Origin: Pantoea sp. 1.19
GTDB lineage: Bacteria; Pseudomonadota; Gammaproteobacteria; Enterobacterales; Enterobacteriaceae
Reading direction: 5' to 3'
Length of the DNA: 54,880 nt
NCBI RefSeq assembly: GCF_001922585.1
Contig: NZ_MRBS01000011.1
Location: forward strand, 1-54,880
In this document: piece after piece, positions 7,731 to 17,491 of the stretch
Layout: each line of letters starts with the position of its first letter
Numbering within the stretch: the first letter of the stretch is position 1
Notes under the pieces: generated by a model
Told to the model about the DNA's origin: nothing
What the model saw: only the letters and a program-made list of their open reading frames with translations
Database searches by the model: none
Program-made: the position numbers and the translations under genes

Positions 7731-8978
7731 CTATCTCAGACGTTTCGCTATCCAGCGCGCAATGTCGTGCAGCGCGTGGTCAAATCCCTGCCTGAGCGGC
7801 GTGCGCGGGATCGCCAGCAGTTTGCCCTGCGCAGCGCCGCTGACAATCAGCCGCGACTCGCTCTCCGGGCTGAACAGGTCCTCTTGCCAGAACGCGGAGA
7901 GCAGCGGCGTCGGGCAGCGGCGTCCCAGCAGCCCCTGGGTCTTCAGCGAATAGCGTCCCAGCTCGGTGCGCAGGGCGCTGTCGCTGGTATTGGCCATGCC
8001 CAAGCGACTGGCCAGCACGTCCATATACATATCCGGGACGCGATCTTGCAGCGCGGCGTCGCTCAGCAGCGCGTGCACCACGGGGCCGAGGCAGGCCACC
8101 GCTTTCAGCCGCGAGGCCTCCAGCCACGCCAGCCGCACCGCGATGTTAGCGCCAAAGCGCAGGCCAAATGCCGCCACCCGGGTATGGTCAATCCACGGCA
8201 CCTGCGCCAGCTCCCGCAGCACCTGCTGATGCAGAAAGCTGGAGTCCTGATTCAGCGTCCACTTCACCGAAAACCCCACCGACGGCATATCCAGCGTCAG
8301 CATCGCCAGCCCCAGCGGAGCGAGATAGTCATGGAACAGGCGATAGTAGTCGCTTTGCAGGCTGTCGAGCGAACCGCAGACCAGCACGGTGGGATACGGT
8401 GCCTTGACTCCCGGCGGCATATGCAAAAAACCCTGTACCGGCGGACCGCCGGGCATGGTGAAGGTTAATTCTTTCAGCTCGCCGGTCAGGCGCGCGGTGG
8501 CCTCTTCGTAGGCGCGATTGGCCAGCGTCTGCGCCTGTTCGGCCAGCGGATCGCCCTTGATGTGCGGATACGCCGCGATGCTGTAAAGCCGCGAAGCGTG
8601 CAGCCACTGTTCGCCGGCGGCGGCATCCCCGGCGGTGCGCAGCGCGCGCGCCTGCCAGCTGCCGCCTTCGCGGACCCACTCGTATTGCCAGTTGCCATTA
8701 CGATAGCCGACCACCGTATCCAGCTGCTGCGGATCGGTGCGCTCGTCCGGCCCCATGGCGATGCGGGCCAGCACCGCGTCGATCTCCAGCGGCGACAGGC
8801 CGCGCCAGCTCCACAGCACCTTATTGATCATGCGATACCAGCCGGCGCGCGGTGCGCCCTCCAGCGGCGTGGTGCCGCCCTGTGGCACCTGATGGTGTAC
8901 GCGACGCACCAGGGTAGAGGTTTCCGGATGTTTGAAGCGGGGTTTAAACAGCTCTTCACTGAGATTTTTCGGCGTCAT
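7731..8978 (-). CDS. frsA: Fermentation-respiration switch protein FrsA (alpha/beta hydrolase-like)
   Basis: 415 residues (E. coli 414). FrsA was described as a partner of glucose-specific enzyme IIA and later proposed to be a cofactor-independent pyruvate decarboxylase; its true role is debated. Conserved blocks are [18 protein letters not shown], the lid region with [23 protein letters not shown], and the hydrolase-like core [14 protein letters not shown] and [20 protein letters not shown]. The usual nucleophile elbow Ser is absent in FrsA proteins; GLRFGAN here agrees. The start chosen is ATG 8978 ([11 protein letters not shown]), because residues added by the longer frame to 9041 have no family support. 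Confidence 0.94.
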   Translation of the reverse strand: MTPKNLSEELFKPRFKHPETSTLVRRVHHQVPQGGTTPLEGAPRAGWYRMINKVLWSWRGLSPLEIDAVLARIAMGPDERTDPQQLDTVVGYRNGNWQYEWVREGGSWQARALRTAGDAAAGEQWLHASRLYSIAAYPHIKGDPLAEQAQTLANRAYEEATARLTGELKELTFTMPGGPPVQGFLHMPPGVKAPYPTVLVCGSLDSLQSDYYRLFHDYLAPLGLAMLTLDMPSVGFSVKWTLNQDSSFLHQQVLRELAQVPWIDHTRVAAFGLRFGANIAVRLAWLEASRLKAVACLGPVVHALLSDAALQDRVPDMYMDVLASRLGMANTSDSALRTELGRYSLKTQGLLGRRCPTPLLSAFWQEDLFSPESESRLIVSGAAQGKLLAIPRTPLRQGFDHALHDIARWIAKRLR

Positions 8979-9064
8979 GCAACAGGCTCCTGCAGAGGTC
9001 GACCACCGGCAAAGTGTAACCTGGCCTGCCGTCGCCCACACCTGCTCCGGTCAATTCCGCGCGA

Positions 9065-9098
9065 TAAAAAGCACAGCGCCCGGTTAACCGGGCGCTGT
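9065..9098 (-). terminator. Intrinsic terminator of gpt
   Basis: On the minus strand ACAGCGCCCGG and CCGGGCGCTGT form an 11-bp stem with loop TTAA, followed by GCTTTTTATC. It lies just after the gpt stop codon and before frsA, so frsA probably has its own promoter. Confidence 0.8.
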
Positions 9099-9104
9099 AG
9101 GGGA

Positions 9105-9563
9105 TCAGTTTTTGACAATCGGCGGGACAAACATCACGCCCATATCCCAGGGCTGCTCAATCCAGGTGTCCTGCGGAATATCGACCACATAGTCATCCAC
9201 CAGCGGACGTCCGGCCGGCTTGGCAAAAATGGTGACAAAGTGTGCCTTTGGATACATGTCGCGGATGGCTTTTGCCGTGCCGCCGGTATCCACCAGGTCG
9301 TCAATCACGATAAATCCTTCGCCTTCTCCCTCGGCGCGCTTCAGCACGTGCAAATCGCGCTGGCTGTCGTGGTCGTAGCTGGAGATGCAGACGGTATCGA
9401 CGTAGCGAATACCGAGTTCGCGCGCCAGCAGGGCTGCCGGCACCAGGCCGCCGCGGCTGACGGCGATAATGCCGGTCCACTGTTCAACAGGTAACAGGCG
9501 TTGAGCCAGTTTACGGGCATGGATCTGCAACATGTCCCAGGTAACGACGTATTTTTCACTCAT
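9105..9563 (-). CDS. gpt: Xanthine-guanine phosphoribosyltransferase
   Basis: Purine salvage at the inner face of the membrane: transfers phosphoribose from PRPP to guanine, xanthine and, less well, hypoxanthine. 152 residues, as in E. coli. The PRPP-binding loop is [18 protein letters not shown], the N-terminal block [19 protein letters not shown], and the substrate region [16 protein letters not shown]. The start is ATG 9563; six extra residues in the longer frame are not in the family. It is divergent from pepD. Confidence 0.97.
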   Translation of the reverse strand: MSEKYVVTWDMLQIHARKLAQRLLPVEQWTGIIAVSRGGLVPAALLARELGIRYVDTVCISSYDHDSQRDLHVLKRAEGEGEGFIVIDDLVDTGGTAKAIRDMYPKAHFVTIFAKPAGRPLVDDYVVDIPQDTWIEQPWDMGVMFVPPIVKN

Positions 9564-9852
9564 AAAAGGGATCCCGGCCAAAGGAATTGGCTTAAATTGT
9601 GTTCAGTGGGGAAAAGGTTGCGCGAGATTATAGAGATTCGCCCCTGTAAAAACCAGACCCGAGGCCGCTTTTGGCTGTGGTTGCTGACGGGGCCAGCGTC
9701 CGTCAGGGTGTGCAGTCGGTTACACATCTCTGCGGTAAACAGTGGTATTCTTTGCGTATCACGTCGCTGACGCTGACGCGAGCCATCCACCAGATAATTA
9801 GCGCAGGTCAGGATAAAAACCTGATTTTACGCCAGGAAACAGGAGACCAGTG

Positions 9853-11310
9853 GTGTCTGAATTGTCTCAACTCTCCCCGCAGCCGCTGTGGGATATCTTT
9901 GCCAAAATCTGTTCCATTCCGCACCCTTCGTATCATGAAGAGCAGCTGGCGCAGCATATTTTACGCTGGGCTGACGAGCAGGGGCTGTGGACCGACCGCG
10001 ATCAGGTGGGCAATATCCTGATCCGTAAGCCGGCCACCCCGGGCCTGGAAAACCGCAAGCCGGTGGCCCTGCAGGCGCACCTGGATATGGTGCCGCAGAA
10101 AAATAACGATACCGTGCATGACTTCACGCAGGATCCGATCCAGCCCTACGTCGACGGCGAGTGGGTGACCGCGCGCGGCACCACGCTGGGCGCCGATAAC
10201 GGCATCGGCATGGCCTCGGCGCTGGCGGTGCTGGCCGATAAGCAGGTCGAGCACGGCCCGCTGGAAGTGCTGCTGACCATGACCGAAGAGGCCGGCATGG
10301 ACGGCGCGTTTGGGCTACAACCTCGCTGGCTGCAGGCCGAGATCCTGATCAACACCGACTCGGAAGAGGAAGGTGAGATTTATATGGGCTGCGCCGGCGG
10401 TATCGACTTTACCGCCACCCTGCCGCTGGAGCGCGAGGCGCCCGCGGCCGACAGCCAGATCGTCTCTCTGACCCTGAAGGGCTTGAAGGGCGGCCACTCC
10501 GGCTGCGATATTCACGTTGGCCTCGGCAACGCCAATAAGCTGCTGGCGCGCTTTCTGTTCCGCCACGCAGAGGCGCTGAACCTGCAGCTGCTGGACTTCA
10601 CCGGCGGCACGCTGCGTAACGCCATCCCGCGCGAAGCGACCGCACTCCTCGCGGTTCCGGCCGCCGGACGTGAGGCCTTTGACGCCGCCGTGCAGGACTA
10701 TCTGTCGACCCTGCAAAACGAGCTGGCGCTGAAGGAGAAGAACCTGACGCTGCGCGCGGAAGCGGCAGAGAGCAGCCTGCAGGCGCTGACCCCCGCCAGC
10801 CGCGACCGCTTCGTTGCGCTGCTGAACAGTACGCCAAACGGCGTGATCCGCCAGTCAGACGTGATGAAGGGCGTCGTGGAAACCTCGCTGAACGTCGGCG
10901 TGGTGCGTACCGAGGGCGATCAGGCCACCATTAACAGCCTGATTCGCTCGCTGCTGGACAGCGGCAAAGCGTACGTGGTGGAGATGCTGACCGCGCTGGG
11001 CCAGCTGGCCGGAGCGAAAACCGCCGCCAAAGGCAGCTACCCGGGCTGGCAGCCGGACGCCAGCTCGCCGGTGATGGCGCTGGTACGGGAGACCTACCAG
11101 CAGCTGTTTGACCGCACGCCAAATATCCAGGTGATTCACGCCGGTCTGGAGTGTGGCCTGTTTAAAAAGCCGTATCCGGACATGGACATGGTGTCCATTG
11201 GCCCTACCATTACCGGTCCACACTCACCGGATGAGCGCGTGCACATTGCCAGCGTCGGCCTCTACTGGCAGCTGCTGACCGCGCTGCTGAAGGCCATTCC
11301 GGCGAAGTAA
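9853..11310 (+). CDS. pepD: Aminoacyl-histidine dipeptidase (peptidase D, carnosinase)
   Basis: Cytosolic M20 zinc dipeptidase that cleaves Xaa-His and other dipeptides. 485 residues. Metal-binding blocks are VALQAHLDMVPQ, GTTLGADNGIGM, LTMTEEAGMDG and INTDSEEEGEIYMGCAGG; the lid domain has LKGGHSGCDIHVGLGNANKL; the C-terminal histidine is in GPTITGPHSPDE. Two GTG codons run in tandem at 9850 and 9853. The second is chosen because it leaves six bases after AGGAGA and gives the family start MSELSQL, as in E. coli, which also uses GTG. Confidence 0.97.
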   Translation: MSELSQLSPQPLWDIFAKICSIPHPSYHEEQLAQHILRWADEQGLWTDRDQVGNILIRKPATPGLENRKPVALQAHLDMVPQKNNDTVHDFTQDPIQPYVDGEWVTARGTTLGADNGIGMASALAVLADKQVEHGPLEVLLTMTEEAGMDGAFGLQPRWLQAEILINTDSEEEGEIYMGCAGGIDFTATLPLEREAPAADSQIVSLTLKGLKGGHSGCDIHVGLGNANKLLARFLFRHAEALNLQLLDFTGGTLRNAIPREATALLAVPAAGREAFDAAVQDYLSTLQNELALKEKNLTLRAEAAESSLQALTPASRDRFVALLNSTPNGVIRQSDVMKGVVETSLNVGVVRTEGDQATINSLIRSLLDSGKAYVVEMLTALGQLAGAKTAAKGSYPGWQPDASSPVMALVRETYQQLFDRTPNIQVIHAGLECGLFKKPYPDMDMVSIGPTITGPHSPDERVHIASVGLYWQLLTALLKAIPAK

Positions 11311-11316
11311 GCCCTG

Positions 11317-11344
11317 CAGACGGGCATCGTTAGATGCCCGTCTG
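11317..11344. terminator. Strong hairpin between convergent pepD and dinB
   Basis: CAGACGGGCATC (11317-11328) and GATGCCCGTCTG (11333-11344) are perfect 12-bp complements with loop GTTA. It sits between two convergent stop codons, abutting the dinB stop. No T tract follows on either strand, so it could be a bidirectional pause or 3-prime-end protecting hairpin rather than a classical terminator. Confidence 0.5.
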
Positions 11345-11345
11345 A

Positions 11346-12401
11346 CTACAGCCCCAGCACCAGCTGCCGCTCCAGCTGTGGATCGAGCAGCGTCACGTGC
11401 AGCCCCACCAGCCTGACCCCCCGCCCCTCGCGGCGCGCGTCCCAGCTCTGCTTCGCCACCGCCACCAAATCGGCTTTATTCAGTACCGGCCAGACGTGCT
11501 CCTGCGTGGTCTGCTGAAAGTCGTTAAACTTCAGCTTGACCCCCTGACGAGCGATCTGGCAATCGGGACGCAGCTGTTTAAGCCGCCGCTCCAGCTCCTC
11601 ATAGAGAAAATCGAGGATTGGCAGGCAGTCTGACCAGTGATGAATATCCTCCATCAGGGTCCGCTCCACCCCCAGCGATTTGCGCTCCCGTTCAGTGATA
11701 ACCTCCCGGGTATCGATGCCGTTACAGCGCTCCCAGAGCACGCGGCCAAATTTACCCAAGCGGCGCAGCAGCGCGGCGAGATCGGTGTTTTGCACATCAG
11801 CACAGCTGCGCAGCCCCAGCGCTTCGAGCTTTTTCGCGGTCACTTTGCCCACCCCGGGGATCTCCGCCAGCGACAGGGTGCGAATAAATGCCGGCATCTG
11901 CTCCGGGGTTATCACGAACTGACCGTTGGGCTTGTTGCGATCGGAAGCGATCTTGGCGAGAAATTTGACCGGCGCCACGCCGGCGGAGGCGGTCAGATTC
12001 AGCTCCTGTTCGATAGTGCGCCGGATGGCCTGCGCCATCAGGGTGGCGGAGCCGTGGCAGTGCGGGCTGTCGGTCACGTCCAGATAGGCTTCGTCCAGCG
12101 ACAGCGGCTCTATCAGCGGGGTGTAGCGGGAAAAGATCTCACGAATGTGCCGCGAAGCGGTTTTGTACTCCTCATAGCGGCCGGGCAGCAGGGTCAGGTG
12201 CGGGCAAAGCTTCAGGGCGGTGGCAGTGGGCATGGCGCTGCGCACGCCATATTTGCGCGCCGGATAGTTGGCGGTGCTGATCACGCCGCGCTGCAGGCGA
12301 CTGCCGCCGATCGCGATGGGGATCTCGCGCAGCGCCGGGTTATCCCGCATCTCCACGGCGGCGAAAAAACAGTCCATATCCACATGAATGATCTTGCGCA
12401 T
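11346..12401 (-). CDS. dinB: DNA polymerase IV (Y-family translesion polymerase)
   Basis: Error-prone polymerase that extends mismatched or lesion-blocked primers, mainly past N2-dG adducts. 351 residues as in E. coli. Palm motifs: DMDCFFAAVE (Asp8 metal ligand) and EPLSLDEAYLDV (catalytic Asp-Glu). Then SAGVAPVKFLAKIASD, the helix-hairpin-helix EIPGVGKVTAKKLEALG, the little finger domain, and the beta-clamp-binding tail QLVLGL at the very C-terminus. The start is ATG 12401; an in-frame GTG lies one codon upstream. A perfect LexA box lies 16 bases upstream. Confidence 0.97.
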   Translation of the reverse strand: MRKIIHVDMDCFFAAVEMRDNPALREIPIAIGGSRLQRGVISTANYPARKYGVRSAMPTATALKLCPHLTLLPGRYEEYKTASRHIREIFSRYTPLIEPLSLDEAYLDVTDSPHCHGSATLMAQAIRRTIEQELNLTASAGVAPVKFLAKIASDRNKPNGQFVITPEQMPAFIRTLSLAEIPGVGKVTAKKLEALGLRSCADVQNTDLAALLRRLGKFGRVLWERCNGIDTREVITERERKSLGVERTLMEDIHHWSDCLPILDFLYEELERRLKQLRPDCQIARQGVKLKFNDFQQTTQEHVWPVLNKADLVAVAKQSWDARREGRGVRLVGLHVTLLDPQLERQLVLGL

Positions 12402-12416
12402 CACGCCCCCTTAACA

Positions 12417-12432
12417 CTGTATAAGTATACAG
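12417..12432 (-). promoter_or_regulatory. LexA (SOS) box upstream of dinB
   Basis: CTGTATAAGTATACAG keeps the full CTG-N10-CAG frame with an AT-rich centre, close to the ideal LexA operator. It lies 16 bases upstream of the dinB start codon on the minus strand. SOS induction of dinB follows from this. Confidence 0.9.
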
Positions 12433-12632
12433 TCTCATCCACTAAATTCAACGCCCGCCCGGACCGCTGCGGCAAAATCTGCTGCACCGGCGCCGTTTTT
12501 CGCCGTGTACGTCTTGATAAAACCTTCGACAGTGATAATGTGGCGCTGCAGAATAAGCGTTATCTGAATTTGTATGTATCCTGAGCCGTTCCGGCGCAGC
12601 GTCGCACTCCCTATTATTTCAAGGTCAGCAGC

Positions 12633-13373
12633 ATGGGCAAAATCGCACTCCTGTTTGCGATGATTTTTATGCCAGCCATCAGCTTCGCCAGCGTTACGCC
12701 CTCGGTAGCGCCGCTGGAGCCGGTCAGCAAAGCGTTAAAAAAACAGCTATTAGGCACCCCGGTCTACGTGCAAATCTTTAAAGAAGAACGCACGCTGGAG
12801 CTGTACGGCAAAATTGGCGATGCCTATCGCCTGCTCGACAGCTACCGTATTTGCAACTATTCCGGCGGTCTCGGGCCGAAGCGCCGTCAGGGTGATTTTA
12901 AAAGCCCGGAAGGCTTCTATTCCGTTACCCTCAGTCAGCTAAAGCCGGATAGCCGTTTTTATCGCGCGATTAATATTGGCTTTCCAAACCAATACGATCG
13001 CGAGATGGGCTATGACGGTAAATACCTGATGATTCACGGTGCCTGCGTATCAGTCGGTTGCTATGCAATGACCGACGGCCAGATGGACGAGATTTATCGC
13101 TATGTGGAGGCCGCGCTGCGTAACGGCCAGCCGAGCGTGCCGGTGAATATCTATCCGTTCCGCATGACCGACGCCAATATGCAGCGGCATAAATACTCGG
13201 TGTACAACAGCTTTTGGAAAGAGCTGCAGCCGGGCTACCAGTACTTTGCCGAGCACCAGGTGCCGCCGTCCATGGCGGTGATGAGTGGAAAATACGTGAT
13301 GCATGACGCCGGCACGTTTGAGCCCGGCGGCCACGTTAATCAGGCGCTACTGGCGTTCGCCCAGGAAAAATAG
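12633..13373 (+). CDS. dpaA: Peptidoglycan meso-DAP protein amidase DpaA (YafK), YkuD-fold
   Basis: Periplasmic YkuD-family enzyme that in E. coli cuts Braun lipoprotein (Lpp) off the peptidoglycan, the reverse of LdtA/B/C activity; formerly called LdtF or YafK. 246 residues, same as E. coli. Signal peptide of about 19 residues (MGKIALLFAMIFMPAISFA). The catalytic motif is HGACVSVGCYAMTD with His135 and nucleophile Cys143; upstream strand YVQIFKEERTLELY and RQGDFKSPEGFY are typical. The 3-prime end overlaps convergent yafJ by 27 bases. Confidence 0.92.
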   Translation: MGKIALLFAMIFMPAISFASVTPSVAPLEPVSKALKKQLLGTPVYVQIFKEERTLELYGKIGDAYRLLDSYRICNYSGGLGPKRRQGDFKSPEGFYSVTLSQLKPDSRFYRAINIGFPNQYDREMGYDGKYLMIHGACVSVGCYAMTDGQMDEIYRYVEAALRNGQPSVPVNIYPFRMTDANMQRHKYSVYNSFWKELQPGYQYFAEHQVPPSMAVMSGKYVMHDAGTFEPGGHVNQALLAFAQEK

Positions 13374-14111
13374 CTGCCAGGCGCCTGGCGCAATTTTGTG
13401 CCAGGCCTCATTGCCGGTCAGCGGCTGGGTGGCAATCACCGTCACCACATCATTGGGCGTGGTCTCCTGCTGAAAATCGATCTCCACATCCTGATCTAAC
13501 AGCGTCGCTTTGCCAAAGGGCGCGCGGCGGGTGATCCAGAACAGGTTAGTCGAGCAGAACGCCATCAGATAGCGCCCGTCGGACAGTAGCATATTAAACA
13601 CCCCTTTCTCGCGCAGCGCCCCCGCCAACTCGGCAACATAGCGGAACACCGCGGGCATATTGCCCGGCGTGCGCGGATAGCGGCTGGCCAGCTGATGCAG
13701 GATCCAGCAGAAGGCGTGCTCGCTGTCCGTTTCGCCGATGGGCCGGAAGTGTCCGGTATCCAGCCGGCGATAGCCCTTCAGCTGCCCGTTATGCGCATAG
13801 GTCCAGTTGCGCCCCCACAGCTCGCGGGTAAACGGATGGGTGTTTTCCAGCGAAACCTGGCCGCGGTTAGCCTGGCGAATATGCGCCACCACCGAGCGGG
13901 ATTTGATCGGGTACTCCTGCACCAGCCGGGCAATCGGTGAATGAATGCTGGGCTGCGGATCCTTGAAGGTCCGGCAGCCTTTATCTTCATAAAAGGTGAT
14001 GCCCCAGCCATCTTTGTGCGGCCCGGTGCCGCCGCCGCGCTGCACCAGGCCGGTAAAGCTAAAGCAGATATCGGTTGGCACATTGGCGCTCATCCCGAGC
14101 AGTTCACACAT
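13347..14111 (-). CDS. yafJ: Class II glutamine amidotransferase YafJ
   Basis: 254 residues, N-terminal-nucleophile glutaminase fold. Cys2 of MCELLGMSANVPTD becomes the N-terminal nucleophile after Met removal. Other marks: GGTGPHKDGWGITFYEDKG, VVAHIRQANRGQVSLENTHP, YAHNGQL and GETDSEHAFCW. No synthase domain is attached, so it releases ammonia for an unknown partner or acts as a gamma-glutamyl hydrolase. The physiological role is not established. Tail-to-tail overlap of 27 bases with dpaA. Confidence 0.93.
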   Translation of the reverse strand: MCELLGMSANVPTDICFSFTGLVQRGGGTGPHKDGWGITFYEDKGCRTFKDPQPSIHSPIARLVQEYPIKSRSVVAHIRQANRGQVSLENTHPFTRELWGRNWTYAHNGQLKGYRRLDTGHFRPIGETDSEHAFCWILHQLASRYPRTPGNMPAVFRYVAELAGALREKGVFNMLLSDGRYLMAFCSTNLFWITRRAPFGKATLLDQDVEIDFQQETTPNDVVTVIATQPLTGNEAWHKIAPGAWQLFFLGERQ

Positions 14112-14162
14112 CGTCTACGCCTCATCTCAACGCAATCGGGGCGGCCTGGCGGCCGCCCGCGC

Positions 14163-14741
14163 TTATTTAACCATCTCTTTTTCTACCAGCAGCATCAGGA
14201 TGTGAATAACCTTGATGTGAATCTCCTGAATGCGATCGGCGTAGCCAAAGTGCGGCACGCGGATTTCGATGTCGGCCAGTCCGTCCATCTTTCCGCCGTC
14301 TTTACCGGTCAGGGCGATCACTTTCATGCCTGTCGCTTTCGCCGCGTCGATCGCCTTCAGGATATTGGCGGAGTTGCCCGAGGTGGACAAGCCGAGCAGC
14401 ACGTCGCCTTCGCGCCCTACCGCTTCGACATAGCGGGAAAAGACATATTCATAACCGAAATCGTTACTGACGCAGGAGAGGTGGCTGACGTCGGAAATGG
14501 CAATCGCCGGATAGCCCGGGCGGTTCTCACGGTAGCGGCCGGTCAGCTCCTCGGCAAAGTGCATCGCATCACAGTGCGAGCCGCCGTTGCCGCAGGAGAG
14601 CACTTTGCCGCCGGCTTTAAACGCGTCGGCTAACAGCACCGCGGCGCGCTGAATCGCATCGATATTGGCGTCCTCACGGAGGAACGCGTTAAGTACGTCG
14701 GCCGCTTCGTTGAGCTCGGCACGAATAATGTCCTGGTACAT
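14163..14741 (-). CDS. gmhA: D-sedoheptulose 7-phosphate isomerase
   Basis: First step of ADP-heptose synthesis for the LPS inner core: converts sedoheptulose 7-phosphate to D-glycero-D-manno-heptose 7-phosphate. 192 residues, a single SIS domain forming a tetramer. Marks: [66 protein letters not shown], and the metal/active-site end [10 protein letters not shown]. Also known as lpcA. A G/C hairpin (stem 14139-14146 with 14151-14158) lies just after the gene. It is divergent from fadE. Confidence 0.97.
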   Translation of the reverse strand: MYQDIIRAELNEAADVLNAFLREDANIDAIQRAAVLLADAFKAGGKVLSCGNGGSHCDAMHFAEELTGRYRENRPGYPAIAISDVSHLSCVSNDFGYEYVFSRYVEAVGREGDVLLGLSTSGNSANILKAIDAAKATGMKVIALTGKDGGKMDGLADIEIRVPHFGYADRIQEIHIKVIHILMLLVEKEMVK

Positions 14742-14909
14742 AGGGTAGGTCCTTTAGCGGAGTGTCAGAGTCGCCTTCGAGTGTACCGGAATGGCTTACG
14801 CCCGCAAAGCGCGCCGCGGGATGGCGCCGGCCAACGCGCAGTTTGTGAGCCAGGTTGTAATTATAATGTTAGCCAATTGCTAACGTCAGCCTTCTGATCT
14901 AAACCTTAC

Positions 14910-14926
14910 AACAGGTCAGACCTCTT
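14910..14926 (+). promoter_or_regulatory. Probable FadR operator upstream of fadE
   Basis: AACAGGTCAGACCTCTT holds an odd palindrome AGGTCAGACCT (14913-14923) that closely follows the FadR consensus core TGGTCNGACCA. It lies 21 bases before the fadE start, where FadR would block transcription until long-chain acyl-CoA releases it. A perfect TATAAT (14862-14867) lies about 45 bases upstream. The match is by eye. Confidence 0.65.
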
Positions 14927-14946
14927 ACTACTTTTCAGGAGCGGAT

Positions 14947-17424
14947 ATGATGTTGGTTCTCAGTTTACTTGCGACGATCGCGCTGGTTGCCGCCCTCTTT
15001 TACCACCGCGTCAGCCTGGCGCTGAGCAGCGGGATCCTGCTTGTCTGGACCGCCCTGCTGGCGGCGGCCGGCCTGTGGACCGGCTGGGTGCTGCTGCCGC
15101 TGGCGATTATTCTGTTGCCGTTCAATGTTACCCGCATGCGCCGCGCGATGTTTTCTGCGCCGGTACTGCACACTTTCCAGAAGGTGATGCCACCGATGTC
15201 GCGTACCGAGAAGGAGGCGATTGATGCCGGTACCACCTGGTGGGAAGGCGATCTGTTTCGCGGCAAGCCGGACTGGCAGAAGCTGCACAACTATCCGCAG
15301 CCGCGCCTGACCGAAGCCGAGCGGGCATTCCTCGACGGCCCGGTGGAAGAAGCCTGCCGGATGGCAAACGATTTTCAGATAACCCATGAACTGGCGGATA
15401 TGCCGCCGGAGCTGTGGGCCTGGTTAAAAGAGCATCGCTTCTTCGCCATGATCATTAAGAAAGAGTACGGCGGGCTGGAATTTTCCGCCTACGCGCAGGC
15501 GCAGGTATTGCAAAAACTGGCCGGCGTCTCCGGGATCCTCGCCATTACCGTTGGCGTGCCGAACTCCCTCGGCCCGGGCGAACTGTTACAGCACTACGGT
15601 ACTGATGCGCAGAAAGATCACTACCTGCCACGGTTGGCGCGCGGGGAGGAGATCCCCTGTTTTGCACTGACCAGCCCGGAGGCGGGCTCTGACGCCGGCG
15701 CCATCCCGGATACCGGCGTGGTATGCATGGGCGAGTGGCAGGGTGAGCAAGTGCTGGGTATGCGCCTCACCTGGAACAAACGCTACATTACGCTGGCGCC
15801 GGTGGCGACCGTGCTCGGGCTGGCGTTTAAACTCTCCGATCCGGATCGCCTGCTGGGCGATACCGAGGAGCTGGGCATCACCTGTGCGCTGATCCCGACT
15901 CATACCCCGGGCGTCGAGATTGGCCAGCGCCACTTCCCGCTGAACGTGCCGTTTCAGAACGGCCCAACCCGCGGCAAAGACATTTTTGTGCCTCTGGACT
16001 ACATCATTGGCGGGCCGAAAATGGCCGGTCAGGGCTGGCGGATGCTGGTGGAGTGTCTGTCGGTAGGCCGCGGTATTACCCTGCCCTCCAATTCGACCGG
16101 CAGCCTGAAAAGCATTGCGCTGGCTACCGGCGCCTATGCGCACATCCGCCGCCAGTTCAAGCTCTCCATCGGCAAGATGGAAGGCATTGAAGAGCCGCTG
16201 GCGCGCATTGCCGGGAACGCCTACGTAATGGACGCTGCCGCCTCGCTGATCACCTACGGCATCATGCAGGGAGAAAAACCGGCGGTGCTCTCCGCCATCG
16301 TCAAATATCACTGCACCCACCGCGGTCAGCGGGCGATCATTGACGCTATGGATATCGCCGGCGGTAAAGGCATTATGCTCGGCGACAGCAACTTCCTCGC
16401 CCGCGCCTACCAGGGCGCGCCGATCGCCATCACCGTGGAAGGCGCCAATATCCTGACCCGCAGCATGATCATCTTCGGCCAGGGCGCGATCCGCTGCCAT
16501 CCTTACGTGCTAGAAGAGATGGCCGCCGCGCAGAGCAATAACCTGTCTGCTTTTGACCGCGCGTTGTTCAGCCATATAGGTTACGTCGGCAGCAGCGCGG
16601 TGCGCAGCCTGTGGCTGGGCCTGACCGGCGGCTACACCAGCGCCTCCCCCACGCGGGACAACACCCGCCGCTACTATCAGCAGCTGAACCGCGTGAGCGC
16701 CAACCTGGCGCTGCTGTCCGACATGTCGATGGCGGTACTGGGCGGCAGCCTGAAGCGTCGCGAGCGCATCTCCGCCCGCCTTGGCGATGTGCTGAGCCAG
16801 CTCTATCTGGCGTCGGCAACGCTGAAACGCTATGAGGACGAAGGTCGCCATGAAGCGGATCTGCCGCTGGTGCACTGGGGCGTGCAGGATGCGCTGCTGC
16901 AGGCGGAAAACGCCATGGACGATCTGCTGCGCAACTTCCCCAACCGTCTGGTAGCCGGCGCCCTGCGTCTTGCCGTCTTCCCGCGCGGTCGGCTGTGCCG
17001 GGCTCCGTCGGATCGTCTCGATCACCAGCTGGCGAAGATCCTGCAGATCCCGTCGGCGACCCGCTCACGTCTGGGGCGCGGCCAGTATCTGGCCCCCAGC
17101 GAGCACAACCCAATGGGCCAGCTGGAGGCGGCGCTGCGCGACGTCATGGCGGCGGAGGATATTCATACCCGCCTGTGCAAACAGCTGAAGAAAAACCTCA
17201 GCTTTACCCGGCTGGACGCACTGGCTACCCGCGCGCTGAAAGAGGGATGGATTAACGAGGACGAGGCCGCGGTGCTGCAAAAAGCCGAAGCCAGCCGCCT
17301 GCGGACCATTAATGTGGATGAGTTTGATCCCGACGCGCTGGCCACCCAGCCGCAGCAGCGTCAGCCGACGCCGCAGGACGACGCGGCGCTCAGCCCGGCG
17401 GTACGTAAAACCGAAGCGGCCTGA
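14947..17424 (+). CDS. fadE: Acyl-CoA dehydrogenase FadE
   Basis: First step of beta-oxidation: FAD-dependent oxidation of acyl-CoA to trans-2-enoyl-CoA, probably at the inner membrane. 825 residues (E. coli 814). Two N-terminal hydrophobic spans (about residues 2-25 and 30-60) act as membrane anchor. The acyl-CoA dehydrogenase core includes [54 protein letters not shown] and [20 protein letters not shown]. The C-terminal DUF1974-type region follows to about residue 770. ATG 14947 follows CAGGAG; an in-frame ATG comes directly after it. Confidence 0.97.
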   Translation: MMLVLSLLATIALVAALFYHRVSLALSSGILLVWTALLAAAGLWTGWVLLPLAIILLPFNVTRMRRAMFSAPVLHTFQKVMPPMSRTEKEAIDAGTTWWEGDLFRGKPDWQKLHNYPQPRLTEAERAFLDGPVEEACRMANDFQITHELADMPPELWAWLKEHRFFAMIIKKEYGGLEFSAYAQAQVLQKLAGVSGILAITVGVPNSLGPGELLQHYGTDAQKDHYLPRLARGEEIPCFALTSPEAGSDAGAIPDTGVVCMGEWQGEQVLGMRLTWNKRYITLAPVATVLGLAFKLSDPDRLLGDTEELGITCALIPTHTPGVEIGQRHFPLNVPFQNGPTRGKDIFVPLDYIIGGPKMAGQGWRMLVECLSVGRGITLPSNSTGSLKSIALATGAYAHIRRQFKLSIGKMEGIEEPLARIAGNAYVMDAAASLITYGIMQGEKPAVLSAIVKYHCTHRGQRAIIDAMDIAGGKGIMLGDSNFLARAYQGAPIAITVEGANILTRSMIIFGQGAIRCHPYVLEEMAAAQSNNLSAFDRALFSHIGYVGSSAVRSLWLGLTGGYTSASPTRDNTRRYYQQLNRVSANLALLSDMSMAVLGGSLKRRERISARLGDVLSQLYLASATLKRYEDEGRHEADLPLVHWGVQDALLQAENAMDDLLRNFPNRLVAGALRLAVFPRGRLCRAPSDRLDHQLAKILQIPSATRSRLGRGQYLAPSEHNPMGQLEAALRDVMAAEDIHTRLCKQLKKNLSFTRLDALATRALKEGWINEDEAAVLQKAEASRLRTINVDEFDPDALATQPQQRQPTPQDDAALSPAVRKTEAA

Positions 17425-17450
17425 CCCCCGGTTGCACGGCGCCAACGCCG

Positions 17451-17482
17451 GCCCCTGCCCTGACGGGCGGGGGCTTTTTTTA
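17451..17482 (+). terminator. Intrinsic terminator of fadE
   Basis: GCCCCTGCCC and GGGCGGGGGC pair over 10 bp (one G-T pair) with loop TGAC, followed by seven T residues. It lies 27 bases after the fadE stop and separates it from the convergent mtnK. Confidence 0.9.
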
Positions 17483-17491
17483 TCGTGCGGC

